NCBI GenBank assembly: GCA_947495425.1
Contig: CANLYR010000001.1
Span: 124,001 to 188,000, forward strand
Reading direction: 5' to 3'
Source: an uncultured Aquimarina sp.
GTDB taxonomy: Bacteria > Bacteroidota > Bacteroidia > Flavobacteriales > Flavobacteriaceae
DNA length: 64,000 nt
The notes below the pieces were generated by a model, which was not told where the DNA came from, did no database searches, and saw nothing but the letters and a program-made list of their open reading frames with translations. Below are positions 50,232 through 59,865 of the stretch, in pieces; the first letter of the stretch is position 1, and each line of letters begins with the position of its first letter. A program made the translations under genes and the position numbers.

Positions 50232-50801
50232 TCAATTATGCGATATCATAGTTGCATAGGCCTCTTTGGGGGTGCCTGTAGTTACTATAATAGAAGCATC
50301 TCCGTCAGTATCAACTTTTAATGTTGCTATATCTGATAAAAATCGCACAGTAGCAAGGTATTCTTCGCCTTTTTGACTTTTAGTGAATTCAAGATCTTCA
50401 GTCCAGTAATTCATAAAAAAGTTGACGATGAGATCTTTATTACCCTCAAAAACTACTTTGGTACTGATTCGTTTTCCTGTAGGTAATTGGTCATAATACA
50501 ATGTATAAGAGATTTTTCTTTTTTTTAGATGGCCAGGAACATTATTCTGGTGCACCCATTGTAAACAATTCGTTCCGCATGCTATAGCTTTTGCTTCCCA
50601 ATTTGTTTCATTCTGAATAAAAGATTGCATCATCTTTGTCACGCCATAAGCGTAATCCATCTGATCACTAGTCGTTGTAGTATTAGTCAGTAACCATTGT
50701 TTGTCGTGTGCTGCGGCTGCAGCAATATCCTCCTGAGAGTAATTTTTTTGGGCAAAAAAAGTAAGAGGAAATAAAAATAAAATAAGTAAAGATTTTTTCA
50801 T
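50232..50801 (-). CDS. Hypothetical secreted protein
   Basis: ORF to 50828; internal Met at 50801 gives signal peptide MKKSLLILFLFPLTFFAQ. Confidence 0.7.
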   Translation of the reverse strand: MKKSLLILFLFPLTFFAQKNYSQEDIAAAAAHDKQWLLTNTTTTSDQMDYAYGVTKMMQSFIQNETNWEAKAIACGTNCLQWVHQNNVPGHLKKRKISYTLYYDQLPTGKRISTKVVFEGNKDLIVNFFMNYWTEDLEFTKSQKGEEYLATVRFLSDIATLKVDTDGDASIIVTTGTPKEAYATMISHN

Positions 50802-51307
50802 AAGCCATTGATTTATAGTTTTTTCCACTTGAATTTACGATTTTTTTTAATTTTTCACACTATGATACACGAAAATTTTAATTGCGCTTTATAGAAAACA
50901 ATACGCTATTTTCTTTGATTGTTGTTTTTATGGCTGGTTTTTTTAACCTGAGTTCGATTAAAAAATAGCGACTTGGTATGTCTTTATGTTTTGATATTTA
51001 ATACTAGGTTTTTTAGGAAGGAAGCTATATGCTGTAAGCCTTGTGATCAAGTTTACCAGGAAGTTTCCAAAGCTTCTGTGTCTTGAGTGCTCTATCTGGT
51101 ATATATTTTTCCAATCAAACCTATAAAGGATAAGAACTCCAAATTTCCGTAACCTAAAGGCTCACTAACAGGTATATATAGTAATTCATCTCGATGAAAA
51201 CTGTAATTCTGATTTCCAAACGATTGAATAACCTGCTTACTAATGGAATGCAATAAAATACTGCGAAATCTTAGGCGTTAGCAGTATCGAATAGTACAAA
51301 ACGATTT

Positions 51308-51372
51308 GTCGTAAAATTGTTCTGATTTGTCGGTTTTGTTATAGTTTTTATGGCTTTATCAGGATACATTTG
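51308..51372 (+). promoter_or_regulatory. Paired GTCGK direct repeats plus TAnnTTTG box upstream of amidase gene
   Basis: GTCGT at 51308 and GTCGG at 51329 (21-bp spacing), GTCGGTTTTGTTATAG, TACATTTG at 51365-51372. Confidence 0.55.
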
Positions 51373-51484
51373 GTGAATAGTATACATTGAAAATTAGCAT
51401 TTAACATGAGTAATAGGAGTGTTTAAAAACAAGATAATTACGTATACTTCAATGTGTTATTTAATTTTTAGACTGAATTAAAAG

Positions 51485-52258
51485 ATGAAAGCCACAAGTA
51501 TTGCTAACCATGAGAAAACTTTTTTTGAAACAGGAAGGGACTCAGACGGAAAAGAATTTATATTAACAGAAATGTCAGTACCTATAAAAGGAGCTAATCA
51601 TGCAATGCCATATATACAATGCCGACCAAAAAATGGGGATGCTTCTTTTTATAATCAGGAAATAAATAGTAAAACTCAGATTGTACTGCATTATACAGCA
51701 GGGTATCTAAAAGGAGACGTAGCGGCCTTATCCAAACCCAATAATCGTGTCTCTACTCCGTTTATCATTGCAAGAAATGGGAGCATACTCAATTTATGGT
51801 CATCTGCCTATTGGTCCTATCATCTGGGATCGGGTGCGATTGGGGGTAATACCCGTGGTAGCAAACAAACTATTGGTATAGAGCTATCTAATATTGGCTT
51901 TCTAAAAAGAATAGATAATAAACTGGTTACTGTGTATAGTAATACTGATGTGTACTGTGATCTAAACGATAAGCAATTGTATACTAAGCTTGATGCGCCT
52001 TACAGGGGAGAACTATATTATGCTACATTTACAAAAAAGCAATATGATAGTGTATTGCTTTTACTTCGTTATCTAACCGCAGCATACAATATACCAAGAG
52101 CTTTTTTTCCAGAAAACAAGCGATATGATATAGGAACAGAGCATGAGCTGGTTAATTTTAAGGGCATCGTGTCTCATGTAAATTATAGATCGTCTGGCAA
52201 ATGGGATATCGGCCCTGCATTTGATTGGGAAAAAATAATTAGAGGTTTAATAGCATAG
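51485..52258 (+). CDS. N-acetylmuramoyl-L-alanine amidase (Amidase_2/PGRP-like)
   Basis: ORF 257 aa; TQIVLHYTAGYLKGDVAALSKPNNRVSTPFIIARNGSILNLW; SKQTIGIELSNIG; IVSHVNYRSSGKWDIGPAFDWEKI. Confidence 0.88.
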   Translation: MKATSIANHEKTFFETGRDSDGKEFILTEMSVPIKGANHAMPYIQCRPKNGDASFYNQEINSKTQIVLHYTAGYLKGDVAALSKPNNRVSTPFIIARNGSILNLWSSAYWSYHLGSGAIGGNTRGSKQTIGIELSNIGFLKRIDNKLVTVYSNTDVYCDLNDKQLYTKLDAPYRGELYYATFTKKQYDSVLLLLRYLTAAYNIPRAFFPENKRYDIGTEHELVNFKGIVSHVNYRSSGKWDIGPAFDWEKIIRGLIA

Positions 52259-52350
52259 AAATATCAGGATCATTCTAAAAATAGTAATATACAAAACACT
52301 CTGATTAGATGCATTTTTCTTCGGTATTGATATGCTTTTAGGCGTACAGT

Positions 52351-52416
52351 GTCGGTAAATTACCTTCATTTGTCGGATTTGTTATAGTAGGATAAACATT
52401 GATGCATGTAACTTTG
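52351..52416 (+). promoter_or_regulatory. Paired GTCGG direct repeats plus TAnnTTTG box upstream of lipoprotein gene
   Basis: GTCGG at 52351 and 52372 (21-bp spacing), GTCGGATTTGTTATAG, TAACTTTG at 52409-52416. Confidence 0.55.
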
Positions 52417-52450
52417 TTAACTGTATAGCATTTATTAAAACCTATTGCAT

Positions 52451-53122
52451 ATGAATATTTTTTACAAGTTTACATGCTCACTATATATGTTACTTTTAAT
52501 ATATAGTTGCGCAAGTTATAGTACACAAGACAATGAGCTTCCGATTGTATTGTCTAAATCCGAGCAAGCACTAACAAGTTTAGCAGAAAGCATCTCTTTG
52601 ACAGAAAATAGTGATCTCTTAAATGCATACAATAACCTGGAAAAAATAAGTAAGGAATTATTTCCTGCTCTAGAAAAATGTAATCAAAAATATAGGCTCA
52701 CCCCAGCGTATATGATCACATTACGTGAAGCACAGAAAACTTTAGAACACTTACATAAAGATTTTAATACGATGTCAGACAAAGCTTTCCTTATGGAAGC
52801 AATATATCTGGATTATGATGCCAAGTTACAATCTATTCGTAGCAGTGACAAAAGCGATGCTAATACTAAGATCAAAGTCGTTGTTGATTCTAACGAGGAT
52901 GAAGGTTATTTTGTTTTTGGGAAATTATCGTATGAGCAAGAACTTGATATCAAACGATTTCGATTTAATAAACCCACACACAATGCCACTCAGGATTTTG
53001 TGCCCGGTTATTATTTATTTTGGTTAGAAAAAGAAGACCGGGTGGGAGAACCTGAGCTACATCTTATTATGAGTAGCGGAACAGAACTAGAGAAACAACT
53101 AGTTTTAAAAACACCTAAATAA
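52451..53122 (+). CDS. Hypothetical lipoprotein
   Basis: ORF from 52445 (TTG) or ATG at 52451; lipobox LLIYSCAS. Confidence 0.7.
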   Translation: MNIFYKFTCSLYMLLLIYSCASYSTQDNELPIVLSKSEQALTSLAESISLTENSDLLNAYNNLEKISKELFPALEKCNQKYRLTPAYMITLREAQKTLEHLHKDFNTMSDKAFLMEAIYLDYDAKLQSIRSSDKSDANTKIKVVVDSNEDEGYFVFGKLSYEQELDIKRFRFNKPTHNATQDFVPGYYLFWLEKEDRVGEPELHLIMSSGTELEKQLVLKTPK

Positions 53123-53129
53123 TACGTTA

Positions 53130-53714
53130 ATGCTTGTTGCAAAATTAAAAGAAGTTTGGAAAGAGATCACGCTGCTAAGTACGTGGATTGCATTGGTTAC
53201 GGGGGCATTTATCATACCATTACCCTCTTGGCATGCAACGGATCAGAATACTGGTTTTTTTATGAAGTTTGGTGTGTTTGTTGCCACAGTACTCGCTGGA
53301 TTTTTGATTTTATATTCACTTAGAAATAAAACTACAAAAACATGGATGCGTTTGTCTATCGGATTTATAGCTTTGTTTATAGTAGGCTATACTATGTATC
53401 ATTTTGCACGTGAGGCCAAAACATTGCCCTATCTTGATAAAGACATTGTTATTGGAGAAGAAATGGTAGATGATAATCCCTTTGAGGCGTTCAACCTATC
53501 CCATGGGTTTTTGCCATCCAGAAATGAACAAATGATGGTTGTACTTGGTGACCCCGAAAAAGCCTGGACTAAACAAAGTATTATGTCTAATCGGATACAA
53601 TTGATGATTCTTTTATTTTTTTGTTATCTATTTTCGGCTGGGTTTATGATCTCTTTTTGTAACCTAATCATCTTGTATAAGGAAAAATATACAATCAAGA
53701 TTGAAGAAAAATAG
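53130..53714 (+). CDS. Hypothetical membrane protein (about 4 TM)
   Basis: ORF 194 aa, four hydrophobic stretches; 7 bp from upstream gene. Confidence 0.7.
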   Translation: MLVAKLKEVWKEITLLSTWIALVTGAFIIPLPSWHATDQNTGFFMKFGVFVATVLAGFLILYSLRNKTTKTWMRLSIGFIALFIVGYTMYHFAREAKTLPYLDKDIVIGEEMVDDNPFEAFNLSHGFLPSRNEQMMVVLGDPEKAWTKQSIMSNRIQLMILLFFCYLFSAGFMISFCNLIILYKEKYTIKIEEK

Positions 53715-54073
53715 CGATACTCGATTATCTGTGATCAAATTATTTTTAACCTCAATAGTTTGAAGCTAATCTAAAAGTTTTGGCCAAACTATGTGGTGGT
53801 GCATAGGTTCAATTTTGTAGTAACCGAAAGCTGTACTACCGGCCCGACCGGCAGGTTGAGATTTTCTACTATTTTTAAGAGGCTCAAATCTAGAGCATAT
53901 TACCCATATTACTTTAAAATCTTTTTAATATTTTCTGAATCACACAATAGTCAAAACGCTATACTACGTTGCACGATTTAACACTTGTTATTGATTGAAT
54001 TAAAAAAATGATAAGTAGTTTTACAACAAGTTAACAAAACTTAAAGCCTCTTTATCCATAACCAAGATTTTTA

Positions 54074-55822
54074 ATGAGTTTTTTTAATGTTTTTTTATAT
54101 CTAGTACGAAGATATATGTGTATAAGAAAATCAACTTCTTGTATTGTTGTAGGCATCCTCTTCTGCCTATCTTTTACTAACGTAGTTGCATACACCCAAA
54201 AAATTGATAGCATACTACATCAATTAAACTCACATAAAGAAAACGATAGCATAAAGGTAGACCTTCTTAATGCAATTGGCTTTGAATACTGGATTATAGA
54301 TACTAATGCATCCATTGATTTTGGGAAACAAGCATTACGGTTATCAGAAACATTACCGTATGCTAATGGTCTGGCAAAAGCTAATCGGATTATTGGAGTC
54401 GCGTATTGGGCACAGGGTAACCAAAATAAGGCCTTAGCATATCTGAACACTTCTCGCAAAATATACGAAACAGTACAAGATAAGACAGGGTTAGCCAATA
54501 CAAGACTCAACATCGGTATGGTGTATGCCGATCTCAAAGAGTATAAAAAGGCATTACACCACTATGAACAGGCGATCAACGAATTTACCGCATTAGAATT
54601 AAAAGGAAGGATAGCGACTACATTTACCAAAATTGGAACGATTCTCATCACACAACATAAGGATGCCGAGGCGCTCAAATATCTAACAGACGCACTACAA
54701 ATGCATACTGCTAATAACTTTACTTACGGGATAGCAGAGGCGCACAATAGACTAGGGGTTTTATACCTTCATAAAAATGAAACAGAGCAAGCCAATTATC
54801 ACATAAAAAAGTCTATGGAGTTGGGAAGTAAAGTAAGTGATATAGACGGATTAACCAATAATCTTATTATCTACGGAAAAATTCTTAGATTATCTAATAA
54901 GCTGGATCAAGCGGCAATTGAATTAAGCAAAGGTTTACGACTCGCCAAAGAAAATAATTTAAAAAAATATGAATTATTTGCTTACGAAGAATTAAAAGAA
55001 CTGAAAAAACAACAATACAAACCTGAAGAAGCTTTTATATTTTACGATAAATATAATGTTCTTAAAGATTCACTTTTTAATTCAGAAAAATCAAAACAGA
55101 TCGCTTATTTAGAGTTTGAGAACCAGTTAGAGAGAAAAGATAAAGAACTGTTGGCGCTTAAAGCACAAGAAAAAACAGATAATTTTATTAAACTGACCTT
55201 AATTCTTGGTGTTGTTATCATATCAATTTGTGGATATGTGATTTATATTGTTTCAAGACAGCGAGCAAAGAAGAGTAAGGAGTTATCTGCAAAAAGTCAA
55301 GAACTACTTGAATCGGTATATGCACTTAGTCAAAAAGATTTAGAAAACTCAGAATTAAAGCAGCAGGAATTAAAACGAAAATTGGATTTTAAAAACAAAG
55401 AGCTCACCTCTTATACCCTAAATTTTATAAAAAAGAACGAAATTGTTCAGCAATTACATAAGACCATACAGGGTATAAAAAAGTCCTCTTCTATTGAAAA
55501 AAATAAACTGATAGCCGATCTTAATAAAATAATACGAAAAAACTTGAGTATTGATAGAGATTGGGAGGATTTTAGTATCTTTTTTGAAGATGCCCATCAA
55601 GGATTCTATTCAAAGCTGAAGTCAAAACATGAGGATCTGAGCACAAATGATCTAAAAATTTGTTCCTTGATTCGTCTCAATCTTAATATCAAAGAAACCG
55701 CATGTATTCTTGGGATATCACCAGAGAGTGTAAAAACAGCACGATATCGTCTTCGCAAAAAACTAGAATTAGATTCCCAGCAAGAAATTCTTACCTATTT
55801 AATTCACCTCGAACAGGAATAA
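54074..55822 (+). CDS. TPR-repeat, single-TM LuxR-type transcriptional regulator
   Basis: ORF 582 aa; TPRs; TM KLTLILGVVIISICGYVIYIV; C-term LSTNDLKICSLIRLNLNIKETACILGISPESVKTARYRLRKKL. Confidence 0.88.
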   Translation: MSFFNVFLYLVRRYMCIRKSTSCIVVGILFCLSFTNVVAYTQKIDSILHQLNSHKENDSIKVDLLNAIGFEYWIIDTNASIDFGKQALRLSETLPYANGLAKANRIIGVAYWAQGNQNKALAYLNTSRKIYETVQDKTGLANTRLNIGMVYADLKEYKKALHHYEQAINEFTALELKGRIATTFTKIGTILITQHKDAEALKYLTDALQMHTANNFTYGIAEAHNRLGVLYLHKNETEQANYHIKKSMELGSKVSDIDGLTNNLIIYGKILRLSNKLDQAAIELSKGLRLAKENNLKKYELFAYEELKELKKQQYKPEEAFIFYDKYNVLKDSLFNSEKSKQIAYLEFENQLERKDKELLALKAQEKTDNFIKLTLILGVVIISICGYVIYIVSRQRAKKSKELSAKSQELLESVYALSQKDLENSELKQQELKRKLDFKNKELTSYTLNFIKKNEIVQQLHKTIQGIKKSSSIEKNKLIADLNKIIRKNLSIDRDWEDFSIFFEDAHQGFYSKLKSKHEDLSTNDLKICSLIRLNLNIKETACILGISPESVKTARYRLRKKLELDSQQEILTYLIHLEQE

Positions 55823-56097
55823 GATTATGAATAGTGTTGTCTATACTTATAAAAATATTAAAATATAATATATTGATTTTCAGTTTATTAATTATTGGTT
55901 GTCTACCTATTGTATTCTTTTTTTAATAACTCACATCTCTAAGTATACATGTTGTATACGCTGTTTTTGTTATATATAGTCAGGGCTACTTTATTTTTGG
56001 GTAGAACTGGAGTTTACTATATATAATACCAACATTTTATTACGTACGCTAAGCATTTTATGGCCAAAGAACATTTTACTTTAAAAAAATATCACTC

Positions 56098-57753
56098 ATG
56101 AAACCAGAAACCAAATACACCAAAAGTGGCAACATCAATATTGCATATCAGGTTTTTGGTTCTGGTGCTATTGATTTAGTTTATATTCCAGGATGGGTTT
56201 CTAATATTGATTGGATGTGGGCGTGTCCAGAACTGGTTAGTTTTTTACAAGAATTAGGAAAAATAGTAAGAGTAATCTTATTTGATAAGCGAGGTACTGG
56301 ACTTTCTGATCGTGTAGTAGAGCTTCCTACTTTGGAAGAAAGAATGGATGATATTAGGGCTGTGATGGATGCAGTAGGTTCTCAAAAAGCAGTACTATTT
56401 GGACATTCTGAAGGAGGCTCTGTTTCTTCTCTGTTTGCTGCTACATATCCAAATCGAACCATCTCTTTGATTGCTTTTGGGATATTTGCCAAACGAATTT
56501 ATGCTCCTGATTATCCCTGGGCGCCAACCAATGATGAACGCCAGGAGGTATACGATATGATTGAAAATAGCTGGGGGAGTGGTGAGATGAACTTGCAGTC
56601 ACTAGCACCTTCAAAAGCTAATGATCCTATTTTTATGGATTGGTTGGCGAATTATTTTCGATCAGGAGCTAGTCCCAGCGCTGCTATGATATTAACAAGA
56701 ATGAATACCCAAGTAGATATTATCGATATCCTGGGCTCTATAAAAGTTCCCACATTGCTACTACAACGCACCCATGATATTGATGTAAAAATTGAAGAAG
56801 GTCGTTTTATAGCCGAGCGCATTCAAGACGCAAAATTCGTTGAGTTTGATGGTAGTGATCATTTATTTTGGACCGGCAACACTAATGAGGTTTTAGAAGA
56901 GATGAAGGCTTTTATTTTAAACACGAAGCCAAAACCAACATATGATAAACATCTTTTTACAATAATCGTTGGGCGAATCACTTCTTCGGCAACAAATGCC
57001 ACCAAACATCAACAGTTAATTAAAAAATATGTAGAACAATATAAAGGAAATATAGTTCAATATAATGAACAAACTTTTACGGCAACTTTTGTAGGTCCCA
57101 GCAAGGCAGTACATTGTAGTATTGATTTGGTCAATACTATCCAAGGTTTTAATGCACAATTGGCTATCGGGATTCATATCAAAGAATGCCAGATAGGAAA
57201 TTCTATAAGCAAAGAGACCGAGGATTTTGCTACATTGATATTCAAACAACCTATATCGGGTCAAATTCTGTTAACCCAAACGGTAAAGAATTTACTAGCT
57301 GGGACCGGGATAAGTTGTACACCCTACAAAGCAATTTTTGAAACAGAATCTGGCGAATCTCTCTTATTATTTACCGTTACCGAAAAAACGAAGCATAGTC
57401 TACAGCCCATACGTGTTGAGCATAAAATACTACCTCAACATGATTCCTTCCTTAAAAAAGTACTTCAAAATATCGAGAATCATATCAGTAATGAGCATTT
57501 TGGTGTAGAAATGCTGTGCCATGAAATAGGTATTAGTGAACGACAACTACAGCGCAGACTTAAAGCGATTACAAATAAGTCGCCTAATAAATTAATTTGT
57601 TCGCTGCGGCTGCATCGTGCAAAGGAATTAATATTAAGTCAACAAAATACGATTGCCGAAATTGCATTTCAAGCAGGGTTTTCTAATCCTTCGTACTTTT
57701 CTAAATGTTTTAAAAGAGAATTCGCAGTATGCCCATCTGATTTAATAAACTAA
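56098..57753 (+). CDS. Alpha/beta hydrolase - degenerate cyclase-like - AraC HTH fusion regulator
   Basis: ORF 551 aa; LFGHSEGGSVSSLFAATYPNR; middle TATFVGPSKAVHCSIDLVNTIQGFNAQLAIGIHIKECQIG; C-term TIAEIAFQAGFSNPSYFSKCFKREFAVCPSDL. Confidence 0.85.
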   Translation: MKPETKYTKSGNINIAYQVFGSGAIDLVYIPGWVSNIDWMWACPELVSFLQELGKIVRVILFDKRGTGLSDRVVELPTLEERMDDIRAVMDAVGSQKAVLFGHSEGGSVSSLFAATYPNRTISLIAFGIFAKRIYAPDYPWAPTNDERQEVYDMIENSWGSGEMNLQSLAPSKANDPIFMDWLANYFRSGASPSAAMILTRMNTQVDIIDILGSIKVPTLLLQRTHDIDVKIEEGRFIAERIQDAKFVEFDGSDHLFWTGNTNEVLEEMKAFILNTKPKPTYDKHLFTIIVGRITSSATNATKHQQLIKKYVEQYKGNIVQYNEQTFTATFVGPSKAVHCSIDLVNTIQGFNAQLAIGIHIKECQIGNSISKETEDFATLIFKQPISGQILLTQTVKNLLAGTGISCTPYKAIFETESGESLLLFTVTEKTKHSLQPIRVEHKILPQHDSFLKKVLQNIENHISNEHFGVEMLCHEIGISERQLQRRLKAITNKSPNKLICSLRLHRAKELILSQQNTIAEIAFQAGFSNPSYFSKCFKREFAVCPSDLIN

Positions 57754-57880
57754 TCGCCAAAATCTATCTTTAAGAGCAGGAATCGAAATACCACTCCTTT
57801 CTTATTAGAATTAAACCCATAAGTTTTGAGAAAATCGAAATGCATGAGGAGTTTAATCAATAGATATTTAATATCACAAG

Positions 57881-57902
57881 AGGGGGAATCACCCCTTTTT
57901 TA
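57881..57902 (+). terminator. Putative intrinsic terminator downstream of the hydrolase-AraC gene
   Basis: AGGGG-GAATCA-CCCCT followed by T run. Confidence 0.5.
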
Positions 57903-58297
57903 ATAGGGGCATTTTCTAATATTAAAGGCTATGTTTTTTTTAATTCTAAATTAATTTTAGAGTTTTTCTGTTTTAATTTTAATACAGAATTTGATTTACC
58001 CAGAATATAGATACTACAATTCTAATTTAAAACCAAATACATTGAGCATCTCTGTCAAACATTTAACAATAAGGTATTTGATATTCATTACTGATAGATT
58101 TTCCTAATTCATGAAGGATTTAGATTAATCTTATCTATAGATCAATTAGCGTAATTTTTTTATCAAATCAAGGAAGAAATTAGATCATAAAACAGGGTAA
58201 TATATCAGTAAGATATTTGCGTTTGAAAAAATAAATCTCCAACTTTATGTAATTAAAGCCACTTAATTTTTTCACACTACTAAACAACAATACTCTT

Positions 58298-58987
58298 ATG
58301 AATCTTGACCACAATTTTAATGTAGCTCATTGTATAGATGAGCCAATTTTTACAACCGAAATTTCTAAAATACTTAATACCTGTGATGACTCAAAAAACT
58401 TAATGATCGGTGTCTATCTCATTGAAGAAGATAGATTTTTGTACTGTAATAAAGTGTTTAAAAGTGTATTGGGATTTGAACCCAATGGACTTATTAAAGA
58501 TGGTTGGGAATTTTGGTTTTCTTTACTTGTTCCAAATGAAGCCCCATTAATTAGAAATAAAATCTTTAATTTTTTTACAACACCTCTAGTTCGAGATGGA
58601 ATCACGCTTCAATATCACATTATTGATTATAGGGGTATAGAAGTATGCATTAAACATGAGATTCTTATTTATAAGTTAAAAAACAAGATGTTTGCCTTAA
58701 ATTATTTTTTTGATGTATCAGAGAAGGAAGAGATCGATCGATGTGTAAAAAGTAATGGAGGGCACCCCGGAAGAAAATTTTTGAAAGATCAATTTGCACA
58801 CATATCCTGTAGAGAAGAAGAAGTGCTCAAACTTATTGCAGATGGATACTCCTCAAAACAAATCGCCGAGAAACTTTTTATAAGTAACCATACTGCTATT
58901 TCTCATCGCAAACATCTTATACAAAAGTTTAGGGTTAAGAATACAGCTCAGTTGATAAAGAAAGCATCGAAAATATTAGAACTTTAA
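58298..58987 (+). CDS. PAS-like/LuxR family regulator
   Basis: ORF 229 aa; SCREEEVLKLIADGYSSKQIAEKLFISNHTAISHRKHLIQKFRVKNTAQLI. Confidence 0.92.
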   Translation: MNLDHNFNVAHCIDEPIFTTEISKILNTCDDSKNLMIGVYLIEEDRFLYCNKVFKSVLGFEPNGLIKDGWEFWFSLLVPNEAPLIRNKIFNFFTTPLVRDGITLQYHIIDYRGIEVCIKHEILIYKLKNKMFALNYFFDVSEKEEIDRCVKSNGGHPGRKFLKDQFAHISCREEEVLKLIADGYSSKQIAEKLFISNHTAISHRKHLIQKFRVKNTAQLIKKASKILEL

Positions 58988-59045
58988 TTTAATATTGGGT
59001 TAGCGTTTTAGTTAACGCATTGTTAATTAAATATGAATACTCCAA

Positions 59046-59065
59046 AATCCCCATTTTTGGGGATT
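59046..59065 (+). terminator. Putative terminator AATCCCC-ATTTTT-GGGGATT
   Basis: 7-bp perfect stem with a T-run about 12 nt downstream, 59 nt after the 58987 stop. Confidence 0.4.
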
Positions 59066-59231
59066 GATTCCACTGTTTTTTTTTTGAAACTTAGACTAAG
59101 TTTAAATAAGCTTGTTTTAGAGTTATTAACTAGACATATATAACTTCAGAGTTCTTTTGCTCTGAATTTTTGATTTGCTACCCCACAAATCTGCCATAAG
59201 TTTCGAATTTTTTTGAATTTAATATGTATCT

Positions 59232-59864
59232 ATGATTGGGTTAGCATTAAAATTGTTGAGAGATGAATTAAGCAATTATGTTTTTCAAAATAAAACACCT
59301 GGGGATTCTATTACTCAGGATGACATCATACTACATAATATATCCTTAATGGAAAGTGATAGCCAGGATTTAAATAATAAAATCGTTATCACACTGGTTA
59401 ATACCGAAGAAGAAAGTACACTAAAAAATATTAGTAATGTTGTAAGGACTGCAAATGGGATTAAATATGTTGAGCCACCGGTTTTCTTAAACCTTTATAT
59501 ACTCATATCAACAACACTTGGTCAGGATCTACAGGATGCTTATGAGTTTGCTTTAGGTAGGCTTTCATTAGTAATTCAATTTTTTCAAGCTAAAAAAAGC
59601 TTTACTATCAAAAACTCTCCTTTTACTACAATCTCTGGGGATACTAATATTGCTCAAGAAAACAAAGACGAATTAAAGCTTAATGTAGAGTTGTATACAC
59701 TAACCTTCGAACAAATCAATCATCTCTGGGGATCATTGGGAGGAAAACAAGTACCATTTGCCATGTATAAAGTAAGACTTGTGAGTATTAAAGAAAATTC
59801 TGGTGAAGTGGCACCATTGATAGAAGAAATAGTTAATGATCAGAAAGTAACAAACATAAACTAA
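59232..59864 (+). CDS. Second-locus eCIS DUF4255-like protein
   Basis: ORF 210 aa; PPVFLNLYILISTTLGQDLQDAYEFALGRLSLVIQFFQAKKSF; QINHLWGSLGGKQVPFAMYKVRLVSI. Confidence 0.88.
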   Translation: MIGLALKLLRDELSNYVFQNKTPGDSITQDDIILHNISLMESDSQDLNNKIVITLVNTEEESTLKNISNVVRTANGIKYVEPPVFLNLYILISTTLGQDLQDAYEFALGRLSLVIQFFQAKKSFTIKNSPFTTISGDTNIAQENKDELKLNVELYTLTFEQINHLWGSLGGKQVPFAMYKVRLVSIKENSGEVAPLIEEIVNDQKVTNIN

Positions 59865-59865
59865 G

